Notes under the pieces: model-generated
What the model saw: only the letters and a program-made list of their open reading frames with translations
Told to the model about the DNA's origin: nothing
Database searches by the model: none
Part shown: piece after piece, positions 7,522-16,610 of the stretch
How positions within the stretch are numbered: position 1 is the stretch's first letter
How the letters are laid out: each line of letters opens with the position of its first letter
Made by a program: the position numbers and the translations under genes
Assembly: GCF_003955665.1 (NCBI RefSeq)
Contig: NZ_RXHU01000065.1
Coordinates: 1 to 64,000 of the forward strand
Length of the DNA: 64,000 nt
Source: Paenibacillus whitsoniae
GTDB lineage: Bacteria; Bacillota; Bacilli; Paenibacillales; NBRC-103111
Direction: 5' to 3'

Positions 7522-9453
7522 TTATTGCTGAGGCGGCTCAACATTGGAAAGGAAAATCCGGATCGTCGAGCCTTGATCGACACGCGTGCCCGCTTTAGGC
7601 GCCTGGGAAATGACGTATTTCCCGTTGCCCGATTTCGCCAGCTTAAAATTCATGTTCAGATCTTCTAATATATCATCAACTGACGCGCCAACCAAGTCCG
7701 GCACTTCCACAACCGGCGTTTCGCCGTAGCGGTAATCTTTGTCAAGCTGGTTTTTGTCCGGTTCCACTTTCATGTAACGCAGGGCGTCCGCCATGATGTT
7801 CTTGACGAGCGGCGCTGCGATCAGCCCCCCGAACTGAATGCCTTGCGGATCGTCCACTGCCGCGTAGACAATCACCTTCGGGTTATCCGCCGGCGCAAAG
7901 CCGATGAAAGATACGATATGTTCATCCGGTGAATACCGGCCGTTGATGACTTTCTGCGCCGTACCCGTTTTGCCGCCGACCCGGTAGCCGTCGATGAACG
8001 CGTTGCGCCCCGTCCCTTTGGCCACGACGCTTTCCAGCGCTTCGCGGACTTGTTGCGACGTGTTCTCTGAGATTACGTTGCGCACGAGCTGCGGCTCGAC
8101 AACGTCGACAACTTCCCCGGTATCCGGGTTCGAGAACGACTTCGCCAGAAACGGCTTGAACAGCTTGCCGCCGTTGATCGCCGCCGATACCGCCGTAATC
8201 TGCTGAATCGGCGTCACGGATACGCCCTGCCCGAACGCAGTCGTTGCAAGCTCGACCGGTCCGACTTGCGACGGTTTGAACAGAATGCCGTTCTCTTCAC
8301 CGGCAAGATCAATGCCTGTTTTCTTCCCGAAGCCGAAGTTATAAATATAATCGAAGAGCTTCTCTTTGCCAAGACGCTGGCCCATTACGACGAAGCCAGG
8401 GTTGCACGAGTTCTGCACGACTTGCAGCATCGTCTCGCTGCCATGGCCGCCGCGCTTCCAGCAACGCAGGCGCGCGCCGCCGACTTCGATGGCGCCGGGA
8501 TCGTAAAACTGCTCGTTTTTGAGATCGACCTTCTTCTCTTCTAGCGCCGCAGCCAGCGTAATAATCTTGAACGTGGAACCCGGCTCATACGTTTTCCATA
8601 TCGGCAGGTTTCGGTTATACGTCTCCGCCGGGTACTCTTGATATTTCGCCGGATCATACGTCGGGCGTGAACCCATGGCCAAAATCTCGCCGTTGTTCGG
8701 GTCCATCATAATCGCGACGACGTTCTGCGCTTGGTACTGCTCCATCGCCTGATCAAGCTCGCGCTCCATCACGGACTGTAGATGGCTGTCAATCGTCAAT
8801 TTGACGTTGAGTCCGTCTTTCGGCGGCGTGTACGTCTCTGTTGTGCCTTCCAAGGTGCGGCCTGCCGCGTCCGTCATATAGGCGATGCTGCCTCTAAGGC
8901 CGGTTAATTGCTCATTGTATTTGGCTTCAATGCCCGTAAGCCCTTTATCGATGCCAGCAAACCCAAGGATATGCGCAGCAAGCGTGCCGAACGGGTAGTA
9001 GCGTTTATTGTCTTCGGCCACGACGATGCCGGGCAGATTCAACTTGCGGACTTCCTCCCCCTTTTCCAGTGTAATCTTGCGGCCGGACGGGCGGATGTAA
9101 TTTTGCGACGCTTTCTTCGTGATCTGCTTGTAAATATCATCGACATTGCCTTCCAGCACCTCGGCCAGCTTCTGCGCTGTGCTCTGCGGGTCTTTGACTT
9201 GCACGGGAATGGCAACAATCGTAGGCGTCGTTATACTGTACGTGAGGGCAACGCCGTTTCGGTCCTGAATTTCGCCCCTTTTCGGCATGTAATAAATTTC
9301 TCGGCGCCAACTGTCATCGGCTTTGTCCGCCAACTCTTGTCCTATCCACAGTTGCACATAGGCCAACCGGATAATCAATGCTGTAAAAATAACCGTACCG
9401 ATAATTAACGCCATAAACAATCGGCGGCGCAGCGTAACGTTAGAAGCTCGCAT
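7522..9453 (-). CDS. spoVD: Sporulation-specific penicillin-binding protein SpoVD (class B, one PASTA domain)
   Basis: Class B transpeptidase with an N-terminal membrane anchor (residues about 11-31), a dimerization domain, a transpeptidase domain and one C-terminal PASTA domain (about 580-636). Catalytic motifs are SxxK at S293-K296 in EPGSTFK, SCN at 349-351, and KTGTA from K495. Cysteines at 331 and 350 are 19 residues apart, as are Cys332 and Cys351 of B. subtilis SpoVD, which form the disulfide that StoA reduces during sporulation. That spacing supports SpoVD rather than a vegetative PBP. Usual length is about 645 residues; this one has 643. It partners SpoVE, encoded downstream. Confidence 0.93.
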   Translation of the reverse strand: MRASNVTLRRRLFMALIIGTVIFTALIIRLAYVQLWIGQELADKADDSWRREIYYMPKRGEIQDRNGVALTYSITTPTIVAIPVQVKDPQSTAQKLAEVLEGNVDDIYKQITKKASQNYIRPSGRKITLEKGEEVRKLNLPGIVVAEDNKRYYPFGTLAAHILGFAGIDKGLTGIEAKYNEQLTGLRGSIAYMTDAAGRTLEGTTETYTPPKDGLNVKLTIDSHLQSVMERELDQAMEQYQAQNVVAIMMDPNNGEILAMGSRPTYDPAKYQEYPAETYNRNLPIWKTYEPGSTFKIITLAAALEEKKVDLKNEQFYDPGAIEVGGARLRCWKRGGHGSETMLQVVQNSCNPGFVVMGQRLGKEKLFDYIYNFGFGKKTGIDLAGEENGILFKPSQVGPVELATTAFGQGVSVTPIQQITAVSAAINGGKLFKPFLAKSFSNPDTGEVVDVVEPQLVRNVISENTSQQVREALESVVAKGTGRNAFIDGYRVGGKTGTAQKVINGRYSPDEHIVSFIGFAPADNPKVIVYAAVDDPQGIQFGGLIAAPLVKNIMADALRYMKVEPDKNQLDKDYRYGETPVVEVPDLVGASVDDILEDLNMNFKLAKSGNGKYVISQAPKAGTRVDQGSTIRIFLSNVEPPQQ

Positions 9454-9553
9454 GAACGTTCAGTCTCCCTTCCCAACCTGTCAGGACTATTCCTAACATG
9501 AATATTCGGGACAAACAGGGGTTAGAACAAGCTCTCATGCGAGCTTCCCGGGG

Positions 9554-11857
9554 TTAAGGCGTTTTCGATTTATTTTGCGTCTTGGCGGCCGTGCCTGGCG
9601 TCGGCGTCGGGGACGGAGGCGGTGCATCCCCTGCGTCACCGTTCGAGGTTGGCGGAGCGCTTGCCGTCGTCTCCTCGCTCACGCCGATTGGCCGCAAGGT
9701 CAATTTGACCGCTTGTCCAGCCTCCGCTGCGCCCTGCTCCGTGACATACCCTTCGCCGGACGTTTGACATTCCGTGCCGAAGAAGGAGCACACCTCCACC
9801 GCGTCGCGCAGCGATTTGCCGATCAGGTTCGGCAGCGGCATGCCGGTGACGTCCTGCATCGCAACATACGTGTGCTGCGTGGATAAAATTTCAGTGCCCG
9901 CTTTCGGGAACTGGTTGACAACCTTGTCGCCTCGCCCGAAAACATCGAGCGTCAAGCCGGTATCCTTCGCGATGCTCTTCGCATTGTCCTGTGACATGTC
10001 CGCAAAGTTCGGCATCGTCAGCCTGCTCGTTTCTTTCTTTACGACCTTCGCCGGCTTCTTGCTGGAGGGAACCCCCAAATATTGCAGAGATTCGCCTGCA
10101 ATTTCTTTAAATGCCGGCGCCAGCACCTGACCGCCGAGGTGGTAGTTGCCGCCGAGATCCGGCTGGTCGGCGATCAGCGTGATCAGAATTCGGGGGTCTT
10201 CAACCGGGGCATAGCCGATAAAAGAAATCACCCACGTATTCGGGGAGTACGTTTTATCTCCAGGCAATACGATATTTGCCGTCCCTGTTTTTCCTGCGAC
10301 ACGATAATCGTCCATAAAGGCTAGCTTGCCCGTTCCGATCTCCTGATCTGAGACGACCTGCTCCAGATAACCGCTCACTTGGGAGGCGACTTCCGGGCTG
10401 ACCACTTGACGGATCACCTGCGGCTGCACGTCGGAGATGGTTTTGCCGGTTTTCGGATCGACAATCGCCTTCACGATATGGGGCCACATGAGCTTGCCGC
10501 CGTTGGCGATCGCCGCATAGGCCGCCGTCTGTTGGATCGCCGTGACGACGACCTTCCCTTGTCCGTATGTTGCTGTTGCAAATTCCGACGGATATTGCAT
10601 ATCGATAAGTCCGGACACTTCGCTCGGCAGATCGATATTTGTTTTCGTTTTAAAACCAAACTTCTCGATATAATCTTTGAACTTCGGCGTGGTCAGCTTC
10701 TCGATCCCCAGCTTCACAAACGCAACGTTACTTGAGCGCTTCAGCCCGTCCAGGAATGAAATTTTGCCCCATCCTACATTGTTGTGGTCATGGAGAATAC
10801 GGTCCGAGACCCGGATTTCCCCGGACTGGTACATTTCATTCGGGTTGAACACCCCTTCCGCTACTGCGCCGGCCAGCGTCACCAATTTGAACGTAGAACC
10901 CGGCTCATAGCGTGACGACACCGCCCGGTTAATGAACGCCGATTGATCTTTCGTGGAGCCGTACGTATTCGGATTAAATGTCGGCGTATTCGCCATCCCC
11001 AAAATTTCCATCGTCTTCGGATCGACCGCAATCGCCGTGAGGCTCTTCGGGTGCCATTGATCATTCACTTTCGCCAAGGCGCTTTCCAGATAATACTGGA
11101 TATTCTTATCGATGGTCAGACGCACGTTGCTGCCGTCCTCTGCCGGTTTGAAATCGACTTTCCCCTCTGGCAGTTCCACGCCTTTGCCGTCCTTCTCGTA
11201 GCTCATGCTGCCCGGCACACCCTTGAGCACGTCGTTCATTTTAAGCTCGAGTCCTAGCGAAGGTTCGCCCTCCTTGTTCGTATAGCCGAGAATGTGTGCC
11301 GCCAGTGTCTCATTCGGATAGTAGCGTTTCTTGTCTTCTAAAATATAAATGCCAACATTCGCTTTCGTCCCCAGTTTCAACTTGGTTTGCAGCCTGGCAA
11401 TCAGTTCGCGAACTTGATCCGCTTTATCCTTACCGATCTTCCAACCTTCGTTGCGGATCTCGACATTTCGGGCCAGCTTTGTGCCGTCCAAATTTTTCCT
11501 AGTCGCCCGATCCCGAATCTTATTCACAAGCTCGGCTCGAACAGCCTCCGAATCTTTCAAAATGTCCGCCAAGCCCTGCGAGACATCCTCCACAATTTGA
11601 TAGTTGTTCAGCATTTCCGGATCGAGTGCGATCGTATAAGCGGTCGACTCAATCGCGAGCGGCTTGTCATTTCGATCCACGATGCTTCCGCGGACAGGAG
11701 TAATGATTTTATCCGTCTCCCACCGTTTCTCCGCTTTCTCTAGCAGCCAGGAGGCTTCTACGACTTGAATCCAATAGACTTTCACAATGAGGACAACAAA
11801 AAGAAGGGTAAAAAACCCTCCGATCAGTAAAGAGCGCAGCTTAATTTTTTTTGTCAT
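9554..11857 (-). CDS. pbpB: Division penicillin-binding protein PBP2B (class B, two PASTA domains)
   Basis: Septal transpeptidase acting with FtsW and the FtsL-DivIB-DivIC complex. The 767-residue protein has an N-terminal anchor (residues about 8-30), the PVRGSIVDRN segment, and a transpeptidase domain with S321-TFK, SSN at 375-377 and KTGTA from K523. Two PASTA repeats follow (roughly 610-740), then a Pro/Thr/Lys-rich tail of about 30 residues. It starts 15 bp after the ftsL stop with AGGCAGG as ribosome site. Position after ftsL and two PASTA domains fit PBP2B. The low-complexity tail is probably strain-variable. Confidence 0.94.
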   Translation of the reverse strand: MTKKIKLRSLLIGGFFTLLFVVLIVKVYWIQVVEASWLLEKAEKRWETDKIITPVRGSIVDRNDKPLAIESTAYTIALDPEMLNNYQIVEDVSQGLADILKDSEAVRAELVNKIRDRATRKNLDGTKLARNVEIRNEGWKIGKDKADQVRELIARLQTKLKLGTKANVGIYILEDKKRYYPNETLAAHILGYTNKEGEPSLGLELKMNDVLKGVPGSMSYEKDGKGVELPEGKVDFKPAEDGSNVRLTIDKNIQYYLESALAKVNDQWHPKSLTAIAVDPKTMEILGMANTPTFNPNTYGSTKDQSAFINRAVSSRYEPGSTFKLVTLAGAVAEGVFNPNEMYQSGEIRVSDRILHDHNNVGWGKISFLDGLKRSSNVAFVKLGIEKLTTPKFKDYIEKFGFKTKTNIDLPSEVSGLIDMQYPSEFATATYGQGKVVVTAIQQTAAYAAIANGGKLMWPHIVKAIVDPKTGKTISDVQPQVIRQVVSPEVASQVSGYLEQVVSDQEIGTGKLAFMDDYRVAGKTGTANIVLPGDKTYSPNTWVISFIGYAPVEDPRILITLIADQPDLGGNYHLGGQVLAPAFKEIAGESLQYLGVPSSKKPAKVVKKETSRLTMPNFADMSQDNAKSIAKDTGLTLDVFGRGDKVVNQFPKAGTEILSTQHTYVAMQDVTGMPLPNLIGKSLRDAVEVCSFFGTECQTSGEGYVTEQGAAEAGQAVKLTLRPIGVSEETTASAPPTSNGDAGDAPPPSPTPTPGTAAKTQNKSKTP

Positions 11858-11872
11858 AGGAATACCTGCCTG

Positions 11873-12322
11873 TTACGGTTTAGAAGACGTTTTGCCGGAT
11901 TTACTGTTCGTGGCAACCGTTGTCGTTTTCGATTTCGTTCCCGTGGTCGTCGCAACGGCGCTCTGCTTCTCATCCGTGACGTTAAACCCTAACCGCGCCG
12001 CTTCCTCCTTCAATCGTTCCGGACTTTGCAGCTTGTAGACTTCCGACTTGAGCGCGCTGTTCTGCGCCTCGATCTCCTTGATCTGCTCCTGCATCACTTT
12101 AATCTCCGCATTCATCTGGTAGATCGCCGCATAGCGCCACAAAATGACACCTGCAACGATAATGCACAACACCACGGTAAACAGATACAGCAGCTTTTCC
12201 TGTGCAGGAAGGGCGGACTTGCGGTACATCACCTTCGTCGTCTCTTTTATTTTCACGCGTTGAGGTGCCGCTGGCTTGCGTTTGGGGTCGAGGGCCAAAT
12301 TGCCCTGAATGTATCCTGGCAT
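11873..12322 (-). CDS. ftsL: Cell division protein FtsL
   Basis: Small bitopic division protein of 149 residues. A basic cytoplasmic tail (about 1-40) precedes one membrane segment (about 44-63, LLYLFTVVLCIIVAGVILW), then a heptad-rich coiled coil (about 70-105) that pairs with DivIC, and a low-complexity Thr/Lys tail. FtsL is poorly conserved, so the call rests on topology plus position between rsmH and pbpB, which is constant in Bacillales. Confidence 0.88.
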   Translation of the reverse strand: MPGYIQGNLALDPKRKPAAPQRVKIKETTKVMYRKSALPAQEKLLYLFTVVLCIIVAGVILWRYAAIYQMNAEIKVMQEQIKEIEAQNSALKSEVYKLQSPERLKEEAARLGFNVTDEKQSAVATTTGTKSKTTTVATNSKSGKTSSKP

Positions 12323-12342
12323 CGTTTATTTCCTCCCTTGGT

Positions 12343-13293
12343 TCAAAGCCTCTCTGCTATGCGAAGCTTCGCTGATCGTGCTCGTTGGTTGACGTCCAGT
12401 TCTTCTTGACTGGCTACGATAGGTTTGCGGGTTACTAACTTAAGCGTGCCGGATTTGGTGCAGACGCACATCGGAAAATCCGGCGGGCATGTACATTTTT
12501 CTAATTGGCTGGTAAAAAACTGCTTGCAGATGCGATCCTCGAGCGAGTGGAACGTAATGACGGCAATGCGCCCTTGCGGTGCTAGGCAGCGTATGGATTG
12601 TTCCAGCGCCTCTTCAAAAGCGCCAAGCTCATCGTTCACCGCGATCCGCAGCGCCTGAAAGCTCCGCTTCGCAGGGTGACCTCCCGTGCGTCTTGCCGCA
12701 GCGGGAATCCCTTCCTTAATCAGTTCGACGAGCTCGCCGGTCGTTTCAATCGGCTTTTTGCTGCGCGCTTCGACGATCACGGCGGCGATGCGCCGCGAGA
12801 ATTTCTCTTCGCCATATTCATACAAAATTCGCGCAATTTGGTCAGCGGGCCACTCATTTACGATGATTTTGGCGGTGAGCTCCGTCGATCGGTCCATTCT
12901 CATGTCGAGCTCCGCATCCTGATGATAGCTGAACCCTCGTTCGCCTTCGTCAAGCTGCGGGGACGAGACACCAAGATCAAACAAAATGCCATCCACCTGC
13001 GGCTTACCATCCTTCATTGCTCTGGGCTCGCTGCGCAGCACCATTTCCAATTCGCGGAAATTGCTTTTGACGATGGAAACGCGATCACCATACGGGGCAA
13101 GCACCGTCTGCGCATTCGCGAGCGCAACGTCGTCTTGGTCCAGCGCAATCAGCAGTCCGTTCGGTCCAAGCTTGGACGCGATCAGCGAACTGTGCCCTGC
13201 CCCTCCCATTGTGCAATCGACATAAACGCCGTCTGACTTTATATGTAGTCCTTCTACCGATTCTTCTTTAAGTACCGTCACATGATGAAACAC
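12343..13293 (-). CDS. rsmH: 16S rRNA (cytosine1402-N4)-methyltransferase RsmH
   Basis: Methylates N4 of C1402 in 16S rRNA, using S-adenosylmethionine. The 316-residue length is typical. Motifs seen are VDCTMGGAGHSSLIASKLG near residue 26 (SAM-binding loop), LFDLGVSSPQLDEGERGFS, GGHPAKRSFQALRIAVND and FHSLEDRICKQFF. Second gene of the dcw cluster, 30 bp after the mraZ stop. Confidence 0.96.
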   Translation of the reverse strand: MFHHVTVLKEESVEGLHIKSDGVYVDCTMGGAGHSSLIASKLGPNGLLIALDQDDVALANAQTVLAPYGDRVSIVKSNFRELEMVLRSEPRAMKDGKPQVDGILFDLGVSSPQLDEGERGFSYHQDAELDMRMDRSTELTAKIIVNEWPADQIARILYEYGEEKFSRRIAAVIVEARSKKPIETTGELVELIKEGIPAAARRTGGHPAKRSFQALRIAVNDELGAFEEALEQSIRCLAPQGRIAVITFHSLEDRICKQFFTSQLEKCTCPPDFPMCVCTKSGTLKLVTRKPIVASQEELDVNQRARSAKLRIAERL

Positions 13294-13323
13294 TGGATGT
13301 CCTCCTACAACTACTGCCTTTTT

Positions 13324-13761
13324 CTATAAATCAAAATTAAAATCGACCAGCTTTTCCGCAATTTCGTTGAAAGACTGTTCAGACTCATTGGCATAGCTTT
13401 CCCAAATTTGCTTGCTCCAAATCTCAACGCGGTTGGAAACGCCGATCACGACGCAATCTTTCTCCAGCTTTGCATGCTCGATCAAGTTGCCCGGAATGTT
13501 GGCACGGCCCTGCTTGTCCAGCTCACACTCCGCTGCGCCCGAGAAGAAAAACCGGGTGAACGCACGCGCGTCCGACTTCATTAGCGGCAGAGCTTTCAGC
13601 TTGCCTTCGAGGATCAGCCATTCCGACTGCGGATAGACGAACAAGCACTGGTCCAGTCCACGGGTGATGACAAAAGATTCGCCGAGGGCTTCCCGAAACT
13701 TGGCGGGAATGATCATGCGCCCCTTTTCGTCGATGCTATGTTGATATTCACCCATGAACAC
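13324..13761 (-). CDS. mraZ: Transcriptional regulator MraZ
   Basis: DNA-binding autorepressor of the dcw operon with two SpoVT/AbrB-like beta-barrel repeats. The copies are visible as DEKGRMIIPAKFREAL and DKQGRANIPGNLIEHA. I choose the GTG at 13761, giving M(V)FMGEYQHSIDEKG as in other Bacillales MraZ proteins, with AAGGGGG nine bases upstream. The ATG at 13755 is an alternative. An in-frame extension to 13806 would run through the operator boxes and is not believable. Length 145 residues. Four operator-like boxes lie immediately upstream. Confidence 0.93.
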   Translation of the reverse strand: MFMGEYQHSIDEKGRMIIPAKFREALGESFVITRGLDQCLFVYPQSEWLILEGKLKALPLMKSDARAFTRFFFSGAAECELDKQGRANIPGNLIEHAKLEKDCVVIGVSNRVEIWSKQIWESYANESEQSFNEIAEKLVDFNFDL

Positions 13762-13772
13762 AGCACCCGGCC

Positions 13773-13810
13773 CCCTTTTCCTCCACTTTGTACCACTTTC
13801 CACCACATTT
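13773..13810 (-). promoter_or_regulatory. MraZ operator: four direct repeats with 10-bp period
   Basis: On the minus strand four heptamers recur exactly every 10 bp just before the mraZ ribosome site: AAATGTGG (13803-13810), AAAGTGG (13793-13799), AAAGTGG (13783-13789) and AAAAGGG (13773-13779). Helical-phase repeats of an AAAGTG-type box are the known MraZ target in other Firmicutes and mollicutes. The last box overlaps the ribosome site, so binding could also hinder translation. Placement and period make autoregulation likely; binding itself is inferred. I could not identify a convincing sigma-A promoter here. Confidence 0.75.
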
Positions 13811-13830
13811 GAATCAATATTCGCTAAAAA

Positions 13831-13862
13831 TAAGAAAAATCCTGCTTCGTCAGCAGGATTTT
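13831..13862 (-). terminator. Rho-independent terminator of the DUF4349 gene
   Basis: On the minus strand, stem AATCCTGC pairs with GCAGGATT across a 7-nt loop and runs into TTTTTCTTATTTTT. It lies between the DUF4349 stop and the mraZ operator and so separates dcw transcription from the upstream gene. Confidence 0.8.
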
Positions 13863-13884
13863 CAAAATAATTTTCATTTTTTTG

Positions 13885-14982
13885 CTAAGATTGTACGTCT
13901 TTCGTCTCCGTTTCGCTCGCAGACTGCTTCTCACCCAAGGCATTGTCCCTTTGAAGCGCTGCGCGAATGGCTTCCAATTTGCTGCGGCGTTTGCGTCTGT
14001 AGGCCCAGATCGGGATGCCAAGCAGTAGTAAGATAACCAGCACCGGGAACGCAGCCGCCAGAAAGACAAGGATTCCCTGCAAGCAGGCAACTAACACATT
14101 GAGACTGGACTGCCATGCCTTTTGCACGCGCTCGGTCAAAGTCAGTTCATTCGGATTAGCGAGCAAAGGCTTCTTGCCCGTTGCCTGAAACATGCGCAGC
14201 TCGACCGTGGAATACGCGACATTCTGATCCAAGTAGCGCATGCGCCCTTTGATTTGCTCAATCGCCTCCTGCACCTTGGAAAGCTCATTCGAAAAAGCAA
14301 GCAGATCGTCCGTCTTCGTCGCCTTCTCCATAAAGCTCAGCAGCCGCTCTTCGAGCACTTGCTTTGCCTTTAGTCGCGAGGTGAGGTCGACATACTCTTC
14401 CGTGACATCCTGCCCCTGCACATTCCGCTGCAGCGTCGGCGAAATTTTCTCCAGTCCGTCGAGCAGCGAGACGAAGCCGTCTGCCGCTATCTTGATCGTG
14501 TACGTCCCGCCACGTTCGCCGGTGGTTGCGTTCTCCGAAAATTGCAAAATGTAGCCTCCGCTCAGCGCCACGAGATCGCGCAGCGCCGTCTGCGCCTTGG
14601 CGTAGTCCTCTACCGGCATGACCAAGTTAGCTTTATAGATCAGTTTCCGGTTAAAACCGTCCACGCCATCGGCCCCCGTCGGCGTCACGACCAGGCTCGG
14701 CGCAGGTTGACCCGACGTTGATGACGCGCTGGCCGCGTTGGCTTGGGCCGCTGGCTGCGCCTGCGACGATGTCGATTGCTTCGTCTCTTGGCCAGATGCG
14801 TTCGCACGGTCCGCCGTTGCCGTCGTTGTCCCCTCCGCCTTCGCCGGCTGCACCGCTTTCATATCCTGTGCGCTTGAAGCCGCCGTGCTGCCCGCATCCT
14901 TGGCCGAGCTGCAGCCTGCGAGCAGCAGCAGGGCGATGAACGCCACTGCAAGCCACCAATTCCCCTTACGAGCTGCAAACAT
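13885..14982 (-). CDS. DUF4349 domain lipoprotein
   Basis: Predicted exported lipoprotein of 365 residues. I start at the ATG at 14982 (MFAARKGNWW), preceded by AGAGGGGG; an upstream in-frame start at 15060 would bury the signal peptide. The signal peptide ends in the lipobox LLAGC. A Ser/Thr/Ala/Gln-rich linker follows, then a DUF4349 domain including VEDYAKAQTALRDLVA and DVTEEYVDLTSRLKAKQ with coiled-coil character. A C-terminal membrane segment (VLVACLQGILVFLAAAFPVL) and a basic tail end the protein. It would be anchored at both ends outside the membrane. Function unknown; it has its own terminator and is separate from the dcw operon. Confidence 0.82.
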   Translation of the reverse strand: MFAARKGNWWLAVAFIALLLLAGCSSAKDAGSTAASSAQDMKAVQPAKAEGTTTATADRANASGQETKQSTSSQAQPAAQANAASASSTSGQPAPSLVVTPTGADGVDGFNRKLIYKANLVMPVEDYAKAQTALRDLVALSGGYILQFSENATTGERGGTYTIKIAADGFVSLLDGLEKISPTLQRNVQGQDVTEEYVDLTSRLKAKQVLEERLLSFMEKATKTDDLLAFSNELSKVQEAIEQIKGRMRYLDQNVAYSTVELRMFQATGKKPLLANPNELTLTERVQKAWQSSLNVLVACLQGILVFLAAAFPVLVILLLLGIPIWAYRRKRRSKLEAIRAALQRDNALGEKQSASETETKDVQS

Positions 14983-15150
14983 TTGACGCGCCCCCTCTGT
15001 TAATATTTGGCATGACAACCTCTTAACGATGGAGGACGCATCAAAGTTGCATACCAGCAACGAATGTTTTTTCGTCGGGCCGGCCCTTGCTTCTATTAAG
15101 CAAGTTCAGCTCGCATCGCAGTAGCTTGCCTATGAGGCGGAGCCGATTTT

Positions 15151-15240
15151 AGCGGTTACCACAGCGCTTATTCGCCTAAATTTGCCTCGTTTCAGACTCT
15201 AACGGTTGCCATAGGGCTTATCCGTCCTGCCCATTTTATT
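15151..15240 (+). repeat. Short direct repeat with 50-bp period in an intergenic region
   Basis: Two related 20-mers, AGCGGTTACCACAGCGCTTA at 15151-15170 and AACGGTTGCCATAGGGCTTA at 15201-15220, lie 50 bp apart (16 of 20 identical), and similarity fades after about 25 bp. The 14983-15335 gap otherwise holds the ahcY terminator and no gene. Purpose unknown. Confidence 0.5.
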
Positions 15241-15300
15241 CAAAACAAAAAGCCGCCCCGATACGCCAATGTTCTCTCGAACACGACATATCAAAGCGGC
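15241..15300 (-). terminator. Terminator of the bshC-ahcY operon
   Basis: On the minus strand, about 35 bases after the ahcY stop, a long interrupted stem (outer GCCGC/GGCGGC, inner TGTTC/GAACA around a GAGA loop) is followed by TTTTTGTTTTG. A strong rho-independent terminator. Confidence 0.85.
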
Positions 15301-15335
15301 ATGTACTTCACACCGTTATATTTAAACTTATACTC

Positions 15336-16598
15336 TTAATGCTCCGCCCAGCTGTCCAGATACAGCTTCTGCTCATCCGACAAGCTGTCGATGGAGGTGC
15401 CCAGCGACTCCAGCTTGTAGCGCGCCACTTGCTCGTCGAGCACGTACGGCACGTTCACGACTGTTTGGCCGAGCGCTTTATATTGCTCGTTCACGTGCTT
15501 TAGCGACATCGCTTGCAACGCGAACGTCATATCCATAATTTCCGCCGGGTGGCCGTCCCCAGCCGCCAGGTTCACAAGCCGGCCTTCCGCGAGCACATAC
15601 AGCTTACGGCCGTCTTTCAATTGATACTCCTCGATGTTGCGGCGCACCGTCCGGATCGTTGTCGACAAAGCCGCAAGCTCCGGTTTGTTCACTTCAACAT
15701 CGAAATGTCCGGCATTTGACAGAATCGCGCCGTCCTTCATCACTTCGTAGTGCTCACCACGGATCACGTCACGGTTGCCTGTGACCGTCACAAAGAAATC
15801 GCCCAACTTCGCCGCTTCCTTCATCGGCATAACTGCAAAGCCGTCCATGTAAGCTTCAACACCTTTAATGGCGTCGATTTCCGTCACGATGACATTCGCA
15901 CCAAGCCCTTTGGCCCGCATCGCCACACCTTTGCCGCACCAGCCATAGCCGACAACGACGACGGTTTTCCCGGCCACCACCAGGTTCGTCGTCCGGTTAA
16001 TACCGTCCCAAACCGACTGCCCCGTGCCATAGCGGTTGTCGAACAAGTACTTACAAAACGCGTCATTCACTGCAACCATCGGGAACGCCAGCTTGCCTTC
16101 CTTTTCCATCGCTTTCAGACGCAAAATGCCTGTTGTCGTTTCTTCCGCACCGCCACGCACATTGACCGCCAAGTCGGTACGCTCGGAATGAAGGATGGAT
16201 ACGAGATCGCCGCCGTCGTCAATAATTAGATCCGGCTTGGACTCGAGTGATTTAATCAGCAGTTCTTTATACTCTTCCGGAGACGGATTATATTTCGCAA
16301 ACACTGTAATGCCGTCTTCTACCAGCGCCGCGCACACATCGTCCTGCGTGGAGAGGGGGTTGCTGCCCGTAATCGTCACTTCGGCACCGCCGGCTTTGAC
16401 GACTTTCGCCAAATACGCCGTTTTCGCCTCGAGGTGAAGGGAAATCGTCACTTTCAGCCCTTTGAACGGCTGTTCCTTCTCAAACTGCTCGCGAATGCGG
16501 TTCAATACAGGCATATGCGCCTGCACCCAATCAATTTTCAAGTGGCCATCCGGCGCAAGCGCCATGTCTGTTACGATGCTTTTTTCCAATGTCGACAT
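15336..16598 (-). CDS. ahcY: Adenosylhomocysteinase (S-adenosylhomocysteine hydrolase)
   Basis: NAD-dependent cytoplasmic enzyme that splits S-adenosylhomocysteine into homocysteine and adenosine, relieving methyltransferase inhibition. The 420-residue protein shows the family signatures: VTISLHLEAKTAYLAKVV near the N terminus, DDGGDLVS, NNRYGTGQS-like FDNRYGTGQSVWDGINR, the NAD loop VVVGYGWCGKGVAMRAKGLG, and the C-terminal LAAGDGHPAEIMD. B. subtilis recycles the same compound through Pfs and LuxS instead, so this single-step route is notable. It starts 12 bp after the bshC stop, so the two are co-transcribed. Confidence 0.96.
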   Translation of the reverse strand: MSTLEKSIVTDMALAPDGHLKIDWVQAHMPVLNRIREQFEKEQPFKGLKVTISLHLEAKTAYLAKVVKAGGAEVTITGSNPLSTQDDVCAALVEDGITVFAKYNPSPEEYKELLIKSLESKPDLIIDDGGDLVSILHSERTDLAVNVRGGAEETTTGILRLKAMEKEGKLAFPMVAVNDAFCKYLFDNRYGTGQSVWDGINRTTNLVVAGKTVVVVGYGWCGKGVAMRAKGLGANVIVTEIDAIKGVEAYMDGFAVMPMKEAAKLGDFFVTVTGNRDVIRGEHYEVMKDGAILSNAGHFDVEVNKPELAALSTTIRTVRRNIEEYQLKDGRKLYVLAEGRLVNLAAGDGHPAEIMDMTFALQAMSLKHVNEQYKALGQTVVNVPYVLDEQVARYKLESLGTSIDSLSDEQKLYLDSWAEH

Positions 16599-16610
16599 TC
16601 CCAGTTCCTC

